Of a stretch of DNA of 64,000 nt, positions 1-8,769 are shown in pieces. The notes beneath the pieces were generated by a model. It was not told the DNA's origin and did no database searches. It saw nothing but the letters and a program-made list of their open reading frames with translations. Position numbers and translations under genes: made by a program. The DNA comes from Sphingomonas sp. Root720 (GTDB lineage: Bacteria; Pseudomonadota; Alphaproteobacteria; Sphingomonadales; Sphingomonadaceae), in assembly GCF_001428605.1 (NCBI RefSeq), contig NZ_LMID01000011.1, positions 758,704 to 822,703 on the forward strand, written 5' to 3'. Within the stretch, counting starts at the first letter, position 1, and each line of letters starts with the position of its first letter.

Positions 1-833
1 AGACGCCCGTGCTCACCTTCGCATCGGGGCCGACCAATTCGATGCGGGGTGCCGCGCTGCTGAGCGGGCTTTCGGATGCGATCGTGATCGACATCGGCGG
101 CACGACATCGGACATCGGCGTGATTCATTCCGGCTATCCGCGGGAATCGAATATTCCGGTCGACATCGGCGGGGTGCGGACCAATTTCCGCATGCCCGAC
201 ATGATGTCGATCGGCCTTGGTGGCGGAAGCCTCGTGTCGGTCGAGGGCGACATGGTTTCGGTCGGGCCGCGCTCGGTCGGCTACCGCCTGATCGAGGATG
301 GACTGGTGTTCGGCGGCGCGACGCTGACGGCGACCGATATCGCGGTCGCGTCGGGCCTCGCCGATGTCGGCGACGTCTCGCTGGTTCGCCATCTCGACAA
401 GACGATGCTGCAACGCGCCCGCAATGCGATCCGGCGCCTGTTGGAAGACGGGATCGACCGGATGAAGTCTTCCTCGCACGAGGTGCCGGTGGTGCTCGTC
501 GGCGGCGGTGCGATCCTCGTGGAGGGCGACCTCCACGGGGCGGCCGACATCGTCAGGCTCGACCATGGCGGGGTCGCCAATGCGGTCGGCGCCGCGCTCG
601 CCCAGGTGGGCGGCGAGGTCGACCAGATCTATGTCTACAGCCAGGTCGGGCGCGACAACGCCTTGCAGGGCGCGCGGGAACTGGCGCGGTCCAGGGCCAT
701 CGAGGCGGGCGCCGACGAGCGCACATTGGAGATCGTCGAAGTGGACGAAGTGCCTATCGATTATGTGCCGGGCCAGGCGGTCCGCGTCCGCGTCAAGGCG
801 GCGGGCGACCTGGTGGCGGGAGGGGTTCAGTGA
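1..833 (+). CDS. Hydantoinase/oxoprolinase A-type subunit, C-terminal part (5' end outside window)
   Basis: The frame is open from the first bases, so the true start lies upstream and only about 277 C-terminal residues are visible. The segment DIGGTTSDIG is the phosphate-binding motif of the ASKHA-like HyuA/oxoprolinase fold, and GPTNSMRGAALL just before it is typical of the family. Full HyuA proteins are about 520-700 residues. Members hydrolyse cyclic amides (hydantoins, 5-oxoproline) with ATP. The stop codon overlaps the next gene in a GTGA junction, so the two are translationally coupled. The substrate cannot be read from sequence. No HyuB partner is visible downstream. Confidence 0.85.
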   Translation, partial: TPVLTFASGPTNSMRGAALLSGLSDAIVIDIGGTTSDIGVIHSGYPRESNIPVDIGGVRTNFRMPDMMSIGLGGGSLVSVEGDMVSVGPRSVGYRLIEDGLVFGGATLTATDIAVASGLADVGDVSLVRHLDKTMLQRARNAIRRLLEDGIDRMKSSSHEVPVVLVGGGAILVEGDLHGAADIVRLDHGGVANAVGAALAQVGGEVDQIYVYSQVGRDNALQGARELARSRAIEAGADERTLEIVEVDEVPIDYVPGQAVRVRVKAAGDLVAGGVQ

Positions 834-1981
834 AGACGCTGCGACGGGAAGATATCGAGGATTTCGCTCTTGGCGGAGGTCTGTTCGGCTGCGGCGGGGG
901 CGGGGATACCTACCTTGGCAAGCTGATGCTCGAAATCGAAATGGAGCGCTGCGGCGAGATCCCGCTGCTGTCCGTCGACGAGGTGCCCGACGATGCGATG
1001 GTGGTGCTGACCGCCGTCGTGGGGGCACCGAGCGTCTTTCTCGAAAAGGTGCCCAATGGCGGTGAGGATCGCCGCGTCATCGAGCAGGTCGAGAAGGAGT
1101 GCGGCAAGCCCGTCTTCGGGATCCTGATCGGCGAAGTGGGCGGGCTCAATTCGATCCTGCCGGCGGTCACCGCGGCGAGGCTCGGCCTGCCGCTGATCGA
1201 TGCCGATCCGACGGGGCGTTGCGTCCCTTCGGTGCATGCGACGGCGTTCAACATCAACCATCTCGACATCTCGCCGATCGTCATCGCCGACGAGTTCATG
1301 AACACCGTGGTGATCCGCACCGACGATCATCTGAAGGGCGAACGCCTGACCCGTTCGATGATCGTCGAGATGGGCGGGAGCGCGATCTTCGCCTTCTGTC
1401 CTATCAGTGGAGCGCAGTTGCGCAAGATCGCGCTGCCCGGCGCGGTGACGCATCCGATCGCGGTCGGACGGGCCATCCGCGAGGCGCGCGCATCGGGCAA
1501 GAGTCCGTTCGAAGCGGTGGCCAGGCTGCTCACCGATACCCCGCTCTACGGCTGGGCCGATACGCTGATCGAGGGCAAGATCGTCGACGTGCACCGACGC
1601 AGCGATACGGGGTTCACCATCGGCCGCACGGTGATCCGGTCGCTTGGGGGCGGGCAGGACGAGCTCGAGCTCGAGTTCAAGAACGAGCATCTGGTCGCGC
1701 GGATCAACGGCGAGGTTCGCGGCACCGTGCCCGATCTCATCACCGTTCTGGACAGCGAGACCGGCGAGCATATCGGCACCGACCGCCTGCGCTACGGGCA
1801 GCGCGTGACGGTGATGGTGGCCCGCGCGCCGGCGATGTGGCGGACCGAACGGGGCCTTTCGCTTCTCGGACCGCGAGCATATGATATCGATTGCGATTAT
1901 GTGCCCGTAGAGATGCTCAATGATCGATCGTCGAAGACCATCCGATCAGAAGAAGACCAGAGCGCCGAGTGCGAAGCATGA
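830..1981 (+). CDS. DUF917 family protein (HyuA-associated)
   Basis: This 383-residue protein starts at a GTG that overlaps the upstream stop. The N-terminal glycine-rich segment GGGLFGCGGGGDTYLG and the stretch around residues 100-140 (GEVGGLNS, then DADPTGRC) are characteristic of DUF917, a family usually encoded directly next to hydantoinase A genes. Some relatives are described as S-methyl thiohydantoin desulfurases. Length is close to the family norm of about 360-390. It probably acts with the HyuA subunit on a cyclic ureide or amide. The exact reaction is inferred from context only. Confidence 0.85.
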   Translation: MKTLRREDIEDFALGGGLFGCGGGGDTYLGKLMLEIEMERCGEIPLLSVDEVPDDAMVVLTAVVGAPSVFLEKVPNGGEDRRVIEQVEKECGKPVFGILIGEVGGLNSILPAVTAARLGLPLIDADPTGRCVPSVHATAFNINHLDISPIVIADEFMNTVVIRTDDHLKGERLTRSMIVEMGGSAIFAFCPISGAQLRKIALPGAVTHPIAVGRAIREARASGKSPFEAVARLLTDTPLYGWADTLIEGKIVDVHRRSDTGFTIGRTVIRSLGGGQDELELEFKNEHLVARINGEVRGTVPDLITVLDSETGEHIGTDRLRYGQRVTVMVARAPAMWRTERGLSLLGPRAYDIDCDYVPVEMLNDRSSKTIRSEEDQSAECEA

Positions 1982-4547
1982 CGGCTGGTCCGACGAGCTG
2001 CAGGCGGTGAGCATGGCCTTTCGGGCGAACATTCCCGAGGTAGCGCCCCGACCGCGTCTCATTGCGAGCATCGAACAAGCCTTGTCCACCGGCGACCTTC
2101 TGGTCGTCGGTGGTGCCGGTTTCGGCAAGCGCGCATTGTTGCGCACCTGGGCTGCGCAGGCTGGATCGCAGCCGCTTGTCTGGCTCTCGGACGACGCCGA
2201 GCTGCCGCCCCCCGAATACGCCGCCATCGTCATCGCGAGCGATCGGAACGGGGCGGTGCTCGATCGCCTCGGAGAGAGCGGCGAACGTGCCTGGAAGCTG
2301 ATCGTCGTTGCGGGCCAGTGCCCGTCCCGGGACCTTTCGGTCGCCCAGCTCAACGGAACCCTGTCGATTCTCGATGCCGAGCAGTTGCGGATGAACGGCG
2401 ACGAGGTGCTGGTCGCCCTGCCGGGCATCAGCCATGCTGCCGTCGCCCGCATATTGGAATTGACCGGCGGGTGGCCGATCGCGGTCCAGGCCATCGTGAC
2501 CCGGCTGAACCGGGGCCAGGGCGGCACGGCGGAGATGGACAGCGTCTTTGCCGGGCTGTCCGCGGCTTTCCACGATTTCTGCGAAAACCATATCCTGGCC
2601 GGAGCGACCGCCGAGGAGCGCCGCCAGCTCGGCATATTGTCGGCGATGCTGGAACTGGACGGGCCGGTCACCGATCTTCTGGTCGGGAGCGGGCAGGGGA
2701 GCGGCGCGCTCGACGTCGGTCTGAAATTCGGGCTGATACGCCGCATGCCGGACCGCGCTGCGCGCTGGCAAATGTGCCACCCCGTCCTCGCGCGGCATCT
2801 GGGCGAGATCGAGCGGGAAAAGGGTTTCGGCGCCATCCGCGCGCGCCATAATGCGGCGGCGGATTACTTCTCGACGATCGGCGAACATGAAACGGCGATC
2901 GTCTACGCACGCTATGCCGAGAACTGGGCGCAGCTCGCACGATGGGTCGAGCATAGCGGCGGCTGGCGGTTGGCTGTCGACTGGCGCAATCGGCTGTCGA
3001 GCCGGGACTGGTTGCACAGTTGCGTCGAGGATCTCCCGGAAGAGTTCGTCGAAGCAAGCCCGGCCCTGCGCCTGGCGCGGGCGATGCTGCGATTTTGCTC
3101 CGGCGAAATCCGGCAGGCGATGCGCGACTATGACCTGCTCGTCAGCCAGCGCGAGAGCCTCGGCGCCGATCTTCAGCTCGAGATCGCCATCGTCGGGCAG
3201 TTGATGCGCATGCTCGAAGAGCGCCCGCCGTCGATCGAGAGCCGGCGGGAGATCGAGCAGTGCCTCGAGCAGATTCCGTCGAGTGACATCATGACGGTCG
3301 CGCTGATGGAGAATGCGCTGAGCATCGCGGCCGCGCAGCGCGGCGAAACCGATGATGCGCTGGAGTCGGGGGAACGCTCCCGCCGTCTTTACACCCGGCT
3401 GGGGTCCGAGGTGCCGATTGCGGTGGTGGGGCTCGTGCAGGGGCGCGCCTGTTCGGACGCAGGGATGCGCAATCTCGCAATCCAGTATTTTCGGGCATCG
3501 CTCGAGGCCGTTCAGCAGCGGCTTGGCTTCAACTCCGACCTGGCGCGCTGCTCCCGCGCGCTGATCGGGCAGGAGGCGTTCAAGGGGAACGACATCGCGA
3601 CCGCGCAATCGTGCCTCGCCGATGCGCTTCCATGGGTCGAGGCGCAGGAGCCGGTGTTCCACGCGGCGACGTTCCTGACGTCGGCCAAGCTTGCGGTGCT
3701 CGACAAGGGGCTCGATGCCGGCGCCGACATCATCGACACCTGCATCCGCTTCGCGCAGCGACGGGGGCTCGGACGGCTCGAACGGCTCGCCCAGATCTGC
3801 TGGCTCGAACAGCTGTGCGGTGCCGACGAAGCCAAGGCGGCAGGCCGCCTGGCCGAACAGGTCAGCCTCCAGCAGCTCACGCAGAACCGCGATGATCGGC
3901 TGCTGGCGCTCGCGGCGACGATGATGCTGGCAGAGATCGAGATCGGCAGCGACGAGCCGGCAGCCGCCCTGGCCCGCCTGACTGCATTCCGGCAGTCCGA
4001 TCTATGGCTCGAGAACACGGCGTCGCGCAGCCAGTGGCATGTTCTGTCGAGCCTGGCGTTCGCACGGCAGAATGCGATGGAGGCTGCGATCCAGGCGGTT
4101 GGAGAGGCGATCCAATACGCCATGCCCGAAGGCCTCACCCGACTGTTCATCGCTCGCGGCCGGGACATCTATCCGATCCTGCGCGATCGCCAGCGGACCC
4201 AGCAACGCAAGGGACGGTTCGCCAATCATGCCGAGGACGAGTTCGTCACCGATATCCTGATGTCGATCCGGCGGGAGCGGCGAATGCACCGCCTCGCCGT
4301 CGAAGGCGTGTCGTTGACCGCCAAGGAAGAAGAGATCGCCGATCTTCTGATCAAGGGGCTGTCGAACAAGGAAATCGCACGGCTGCTCGATGCCAGCGAC
4401 AACACGGTGAAGTGGCATCTGAAGAATCTCTTCAGGCTGTTCCACGTCACCAGCCGCTCCGAGCTGGTGACGTCCTACCTGATCAATCTCCAGAAGCGCA
4501 CCGAGCATAATGTCAGCGTGTCGATGACCAGTTTCCGCATACAGTGA
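1920..4547 (+). CDS. Large LuxR-family (MalT/LAL-like) transcriptional regulator
   Basis: The protein is 875 residues if it starts at ATG 1920, which overlaps the DUF917 gene by 62 bases. ATG 2013 (844 residues), just before the RPRLIASIEQAL segment, is an alternative start. The N-terminal region resembles the P-loop NTPase of MalT/LAL regulators, but the Walker A reads GGAGFGKRALL, with Arg where Thr or Ser binds Mg. No clear Walker B is seen. The middle is helical, TPR-like repeat sequence. The C-terminus is a clear LuxR helix-turn-helix (LTAKEEEIADLL ... SNKEIARLL ... NTVKWHLKNL). It is probably the regulator of the surrounding catabolic genes. Confidence 0.88.
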   Translation: MIDRRRPSDQKKTRAPSAKHDGWSDELQAVSMAFRANIPEVAPRPRLIASIEQALSTGDLLVVGGAGFGKRALLRTWAAQAGSQPLVWLSDDAELPPPEYAAIVIASDRNGAVLDRLGESGERAWKLIVVAGQCPSRDLSVAQLNGTLSILDAEQLRMNGDEVLVALPGISHAAVARILELTGGWPIAVQAIVTRLNRGQGGTAEMDSVFAGLSAAFHDFCENHILAGATAEERRQLGILSAMLELDGPVTDLLVGSGQGSGALDVGLKFGLIRRMPDRAARWQMCHPVLARHLGEIEREKGFGAIRARHNAAADYFSTIGEHETAIVYARYAENWAQLARWVEHSGGWRLAVDWRNRLSSRDWLHSCVEDLPEEFVEASPALRLARAMLRFCSGEIRQAMRDYDLLVSQRESLGADLQLEIAIVGQLMRMLEERPPSIESRREIEQCLEQIPSSDIMTVALMENALSIAAAQRGETDDALESGERSRRLYTRLGSEVPIAVVGLVQGRACSDAGMRNLAIQYFRASLEAVQQRLGFNSDLARCSRALIGQEAFKGNDIATAQSCLADALPWVEAQEPVFHAATFLTSAKLAVLDKGLDAGADIIDTCIRFAQRRGLGRLERLAQICWLEQLCGADEAKAAGRLAEQVSLQQLTQNRDDRLLALAATMMLAEIEIGSDEPAAALARLTAFRQSDLWLENTASRSQWHVLSSLAFARQNAMEAAIQAVGEAIQYAMPEGLTRLFIARGRDIYPILRDRQRTQQRKGRFANHAEDEFVTDILMSIRRERRMHRLAVEGVSLTAKEEEIADLLIKGLSNKEIARLLDASDNTVKWHLKNLFRLFHVTSRSELVTSYLINLQKRTEHNVSVSMTSFRIQ

Positions 4548-4567
4548 GCGGCGGCGGCGCTCGGCGG

Positions 4568-5263
4568 TCAGACCGCGCGCGCCCACCAGCCCGTGAACCA
4601 CAGGCTGCGAAAAAATGGTGAGATGACCTCGAACCCCGCATCGTGGAGCAATGTGCGGTTCCTGGCGGGATCGACCACGCGCTTCTCGATGGGGGAGCGC
4701 ATGGCCCGGGCAAAATCGGCCGGCCTCGTCGCGACATCCTCGGGCAGGCCCAATATCGCGCCCCTCTGGCGAAAGACGGGTGCGATATTGTCGGCTTCCA
4801 GATCGCTTTCGATGCTCACATCGACGTGGATGTAGGGAGCCCCGGCAGGAAGCCGGGCCCGGATCGCGCTCAGATAGGCGGCTTTCGCGCCGTCGTCCGG
4901 CAGGAAATGCATGACGAGGACGGAGGTCGCGGCCGCGAACTGACGGTCGGCCGGGACGTCGTCGACATACCCCTTGATCAACGAGACGCGGTCCGCGCTT
5001 CCGGCCGGAAGGTGGTCGCGCGCCAGGTCGAGCATCGCCTGGGAGGGATCGACGCCGGTCAGGCTGAACGCGCCCGGGGATGCCAGCAAGGTTTCGAGTT
5101 CGCGCCCGCCGCCGGCGCCGACCACAAGGATCTCCGCATGGTCCGGCAGGCTGTGCCGGAGGATCGCATCGATATTCTCGTAGAGCGCTGCGATGCCGGG
5201 GACGATGTTCTGGAACGTCCGGTAGTCGGCGACCGGAACGGGTGGGGTCTTGTCGAAATCCAT
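4568..5263 (-). CDS. Class I SAM-dependent methyltransferase
   Basis: This is a 231-residue protein. The start at 5263 (MDFDKTPP) was chosen because the open frame upstream runs through the RidA gene in another phase. The SAM-binding motif I is VVGAGGGRELETL near residues 46-58, followed by the acidic GVDPSQAMLDLAR segment (motif II) and a post-motif helix, giving a typical Rossmann methyltransferase. It lies 13 bases downstream of a RidA gene on the same strand, so the pair is probably co-transcribed. The substrate is unknown. Confidence 0.85.
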   Translation of the reverse strand: MDFDKTPPVPVADYRTFQNIVPGIAALYENIDAILRHSLPDHAEILVVGAGGGRELETLLASPGAFSLTGVDPSQAMLDLARDHLPAGSADRVSLIKGYVDDVPADRQFAAATSVLVMHFLPDDGAKAAYLSAIRARLPAGAPYIHVDVSIESDLEADNIAPVFRQRGAILGLPEDVATRPADFARAMRSPIEKRVVDPARNRTLLHDAGFEVISPFFRSLWFTGWWARAV

Positions 5264-5276
5264 GCTGCCGATCCGA

Positions 5277-5627
5277 TCAAACCGCCGCGATGACCGCGAC
5301 TTCGACTTTCCATTCGGGTCGGGCGAGGCGCGATTCCAGGCAGACCCGGGCCGGCGTGCGCCCCTGGACGACCCAGGCGTCCCACACGTCGTTGAACGTC
5401 GCGAAGTCGTCCATATCGGCGAGATAGACGCTTGCCATGATGATGCGGTCGCGTCCGGAGCCCGCCTCGGCGAGCAGCTTGTCGACCTTTTCCAGAACCA
5501 GGCGGGCCTGAAGCGCGACGTCGGGCGCGCAATCGGGTTCCGGCAGCTGGCCGGCGACATAGGCGGTGTTGCCGGCGATGACGATGTGGCTGAGCCGGGG
5601 GCCGCTATTCTTGTAGATCAGGTTCAT
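5277..5627 (-). CDS. RidA family (YjgF/YER057c/UK114) protein
   Basis: This is a 116-residue protein, close to the usual 115-130 of the family. The start at 5627 is preceded by a strong AGGAG site. Family features include GNTAYVAGQLPE near the N-terminus, the SVYLADMDDFATFNDVWDAW helix region, RTPARVCLES and a C-terminal KVEVAVIA strand. The conserved Arg of RidA deaminases is present in RTPARVC. Members hydrolyse reactive enamines or imines, and many act as accessory enzymes in catabolic clusters of N-containing compounds. It is followed closely by a methyltransferase. Confidence 0.9.
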   Translation of the reverse strand: MNLIYKNSGPRLSHIVIAGNTAYVAGQLPEPDCAPDVALQARLVLEKVDKLLAEAGSGRDRIIMASVYLADMDDFATFNDVWDAWVVQGRTPARVCLESRLARPEWKVEVAVIAAV

Positions 5628-5889
5628 GACATGGTCTCCTTCGCCCAAGCCATGCTGTCCGAGCGGGTGTCGCGGCAAGGATGATCGCGGGTGGAAACAT
5701 GACCAAAGCGAAGGGGGCACGGTGCCGATCGCGCCAGGCCGGGGCCCGAAGGCCCGGCCGTTACAAATGACCGGGCGGCCGTGGCTTCCGGCCACCCTTA
5801 TCCTCATCGGAGCCACCCGAATGGACCGGGATTTTCGGCCAGCGTTCGAAGCATAGTCGGCGATAGGAGCCATTGGTGCCGAAAGGGGA

Positions 5890-7056
5890 ATGATGAGGTC
5901 CACACAGCGCGTATTGAGCCTCGCCTTCGCCAACAGCGTCGGTTTTTCGGCGACCACGGCGATGGCGTTGTGGATCACGACCATCGACCGGTTTCTGTCC
6001 GTGCCGGTCTGGTGGGGCAGCGTCGTCGGTTCGGCGCAACTCGGTGCTGCTGCCGTCGTCAATCTGGCCGCGCCCTATCTGTTCCGTCGCATGGCTTGCG
6101 AGGATCTGGCGAAGGTCGCGGCCGGCGCCGCGGCGCTGTGCGGAGTGGTCATGGCCAGCAGCACGAACAGCTGGATCTTCGCTGCCGCCGCCATCGGTCT
6201 GGGCATGGCGTTGGGCTTGTTGCTGAGCGGTTCCAACGCGCTGCTGGCGCGCTCGCATAGCGTGCAGAGCAACTATGCGACGGCGCAGATGTGCGAGGTC
6301 GTCTTCTCGTCGACCTTCTATGTGGTGGCCGGAAGCCTTCTCGCGATGTTCGGCCTCCGGTCTGTGTTCGGCCTGCTGGCCGTCATGGCGCTCGCGGTGG
6401 CGCTGCTCATGCACAGGCTTTCGATCGGGACGAAGAGCCCGCGGGACGCGCCGGACGCAACGCATGGCGGGCCGAACTGGCGCGTCCCGGTTGCCATGCT
6501 CGCCTTCGTCACCTTCTTCATCGGGCAGGGCGCCTTCTATCAGCATCAGATGGCGATCGGCGGACAGCTCGGGATCGGGGCGATCGACATGAGCCGGCTG
6601 ATGGCCATCGCGACGGTAGGTGGCATCATGGGCGCCGTGACGAGCAAGTTCGTCGGGGTGCGCTATGGCGTGGTCGCGCCGTTGATCCTCACCACCTGCA
6701 GCCTCGCGACGATCCTGGTCTTCGCCGTCCGGACCGACAGCCCGATCCTGTTCGCCCTGTGCGCGATCCTGGTGCAGGCGCTGACCATGGGCACGGTCCC
6801 CTATGTCTTCGCGATATTGGCCGGGCTCGATCCGACCGGTCGACTACCTTCGCGCGGGCCGGCGCTGCTCCTGATCGGGGTGGCCGGCGGGCCGCTGCTC
6901 GCCGAAAGCTTCATCCGCATCGGCGGCTATCCGTTGGTCGGCATCGTGGCGTCGGTGCTCGTCCTGCTGGCGGGATGCCTTTTCGTGCTCGGGACGTGGC
7001 GGCAGCCGTCCCCCGCGACGATCGGCGACATGGAAATGGTCGTTCCGCCGGCTTGA
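5890..7056 (+). CDS. MFS transporter
   Basis: This is a 388-residue integral membrane protein with about 12 hydrophobic segments in two halves, separated by a hydrophilic loop near residues 180-195 (KSPRDAPDATHGG). AAGGGGAA-like purine sequence precedes the ATG. It is diverged from the RidA gene across 262 bases. The N-terminal segment (LAFANSVGFSAT) is similar to that of the MFS protein at 16998-18173 (LAIVNSIGFSGS), which points to paralogues in one cluster. Substrate and direction are not readable. Uptake of the cluster's substrate is the likely role. Confidence 0.85.
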   Translation: MMRSTQRVLSLAFANSVGFSATTAMALWITTIDRFLSVPVWWGSVVGSAQLGAAAVVNLAAPYLFRRMACEDLAKVAAGAAALCGVVMASSTNSWIFAAAAIGLGMALGLLLSGSNALLARSHSVQSNYATAQMCEVVFSSTFYVVAGSLLAMFGLRSVFGLLAVMALAVALLMHRLSIGTKSPRDAPDATHGGPNWRVPVAMLAFVTFFIGQGAFYQHQMAIGGQLGIGAIDMSRLMAIATVGGIMGAVTSKFVGVRYGVVAPLILTTCSLATILVFAVRTDSPILFALCAILVQALTMGTVPYVFAILAGLDPTGRLPSRGPALLLIGVAGGPLLAESFIRIGGYPLVGIVASVLVLLAGCLFVLGTWRQPSPATIGDMEMVVPPA

Positions 7057-7131
7057 TCCGGCCGGAGCGATACCGCGCCCGCGCGCCATCCGGGCCGCGC
7101 TTTTTCCCCTAGCGACAGGACGAGAAGACCC

Positions 7132-8046
7132 ATGTCCGAAGATCTGATCATCATAGGCGGCGGCATCGCCGGGCTGAGTGCCGCGCTGCTGTGCGGCAGG
7201 GCGCGGCGAAAGGTGGCCGTGATCGATGCCGGCCGACCGCGGAACCGGTTCGCCGACCATTCGCACGGCGTCTTCGGATGGGACGGCGCGGGTCCTGCGG
7301 ACATGACGGCCCGGCAGCGCGACCAAGCGCTCGGCTATCCGTCGGTGCGGATCGTCCAGGGCGAGGTGTCGGCGGTCGAGCGGAGCGGAAAGGGGTTCAG
7401 GGTCCTCACCACCGGCGGCGACGTCCTTCAGTCCCGCCGCCTGCTTCTCGCGGCTGGTGTCAGCGACATGCTGCCCGATATCGAAGGCATGGAAGGCCGA
7501 TGGGGCAAGACCGTGCTGCACTGCCCCTATTGCCACGGCTATGCGTTCGCCGATCGTCCGACGGGCGTTCTCGCGACCACCCCCATGGCGGTGCATCAGG
7601 CGCTGGTCGTGGCGGATTGGGGGCCGGTGACCCTCTTCACCAGCGGGCTGATCGAGTTGGACGAGACGCAGCGGGCGCGGCTTGGTGCCCGCAAGGTCCT
7701 GGTCGAGACGGGCCCGGTGCGGCGGCTGGTCGGTGGCGATGGCGCGCTGGAGGGCGTCGAACTGGACGACGGTCGTCGGATAGCGGTGGACGTTCTCTAC
7801 ACGGTCCCGCGGATTAGCCTGGGTCTGGACTGGCTCGATGGTCTCGGCGTCGTGGTCGACGAGGGGCCTTTGGGGCCGATCGTCCGGACCGACGAGCGCC
7901 GCGCGACCACGGCCGGTGGGATCTATGCGGCAGGCGACTGTGCCCGCCAGCCCCATAATGCCAGCTTCGCCAGCGCGGATGGCGTCGCGGCCGCGATGGC
8001 CATCCACATGTCGCTCATCGAGGAGGAGATCGCACGGGCCTTGTGA
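7132..8046 (+). CDS. Thioredoxin-reductase-like FAD-dependent oxidoreductase
   Basis: This is a 304-residue flavoprotein. The FAD dinucleotide motif GGGIAGLSAA lies near the N-terminus, a CPYCHG dithiol near residue 130 and the C-terminal FAD motif IYAAGDCA near residue 265. These fit the low-molecular-weight thioredoxin reductase fold. The usual GxGxxA NADPH motif after the dithiol is replaced by VLATTPMAVHQA, so cofactor use may differ. It follows the MFS gene by 75 bases on the same strand and converges with the GST gene at 8107. It could serve redox or glutathione-linked chemistry in this cluster. Confidence 0.85.
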   Translation: MSEDLIIIGGGIAGLSAALLCGRARRKVAVIDAGRPRNRFADHSHGVFGWDGAGPADMTARQRDQALGYPSVRIVQGEVSAVERSGKGFRVLTTGGDVLQSRRLLLAAGVSDMLPDIEGMEGRWGKTVLHCPYCHGYAFADRPTGVLATTPMAVHQALVVADWGPVTLFTSGLIELDETQRARLGARKVLVETGPVRRLVGGDGALEGVELDDGRRIAVDVLYTVPRISLGLDWLDGLGVVVDEGPLGPIVRTDERRATTAGGIYAAGDCARQPHNASFASADGVAAAMAIHMSLIEEEIARAL

Positions 8047-8055
8047 GACGGCCCG

Positions 8056-8082
8056 CCACGGCCGATCGGGGATCGGCCGTGG
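8056..8082. terminator. Perfect inverted repeat between convergent genes
   Basis: Arms CCACGGCCGATC and GATCGGCCGTGG are separated by GGG. This 12-bp perfect stem lies in the 60-base gap between the convergent flavoprotein and GST genes. No T-run follows, so it is a terminator-like hairpin rather than a textbook intrinsic terminator. Confidence 0.6.
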
Positions 8083-8106
8083 ACGACGGGTTCCGCCGCG
8101 AGCGGC

Positions 8107-8769
8107 TTAGAGAAAATCGCGCAGCGGCGCGATCGGGACCATGAAATCCGGATAGGCTTCGGGGGCCGCGCTGGGGCGCTGCAGGAAGCGGTTGAAGATC
8201 GCTTCGAGCTTGGTGAGCTCCTTCGGAAGCCGCAGCTTGTACAGATCGCGCATGAACTGTTCGGACGCGAAGAAGGTGACGTCGGCGATATTCGGCGTCT
8301 CACCACCGAGATAATCGCCGCCACCGGCCATCCCCTCCAGGCTGGCCAACACGCGCGCATATTCGAAGTGCATCGCCTTGGCGACTTCGTCGCTGGGCTT
8401 GCGCCGCTGCACGAAGAGCGGGCTGCCATAATAGGTGCAGATGCCGGCGAAGTTATAGGCTTCGTTGACGAGCGCCAGCTGGTCGTGGGTGCGCGCCTGA
8501 TCGGCGGGCGTCCCGCCGATCATGTCGGGCGACGGATGAAGCTGCTCGAGATACAGCAGGATGGTCGAGGACTGGCAGATGACGCGGCCATCATCTGTCT
8601 CCAGGGCCGGAATGGTGCCCGTCGGGTTCCGCGCCAGATAGTCCGGCTTGCGATTGTCGCCGGCGACGACGTCGAGTTCGACCATCTCGATCCCGGAAAT
8701 TCCCTTTTCCTTGAGATAGACGTGGATGCGCCGGGGATAGATGCCCCAGGGGAATTGATAGAGTTTCAT
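8107..8769 (-). CDS. Glutathione S-transferase family protein
   Basis: This is a 220-residue protein, start 8769 overlapping the upstream amidohydrolase stop by 4 bases (ATGA). The N-terminal thioredoxin-like domain runs from MKLYQFPWG through NPTGTIPALETDDG, with the cis-Pro of TIPAL and the glutathione gamma-Glu-binding QSSTILLYLE. The C-terminal helical domain carries TPNIADVTFFASEQF. The first strand is followed by YPRR rather than a clear Ser or Cys active-site residue. It is one of three GST-like genes in a minus-strand run that also includes an amidohydrolase. Confidence 0.9.
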   Translation of the reverse strand: MKLYQFPWGIYPRRIHVYLKEKGISGIEMVELDVVAGDNRKPDYLARNPTGTIPALETDDGRVICQSSTILLYLEQLHPSPDMIGGTPADQARTHDQLALVNEAYNFAGICTYYGSPLFVQRRKPSDEVAKAMHFEYARVLASLEGMAGGGDYLGGETPNIADVTFFASEQFMRDLYKLRLPKELTKLEAIFNRFLQRPSAAPEAYPDFMVPIAPLRDFL

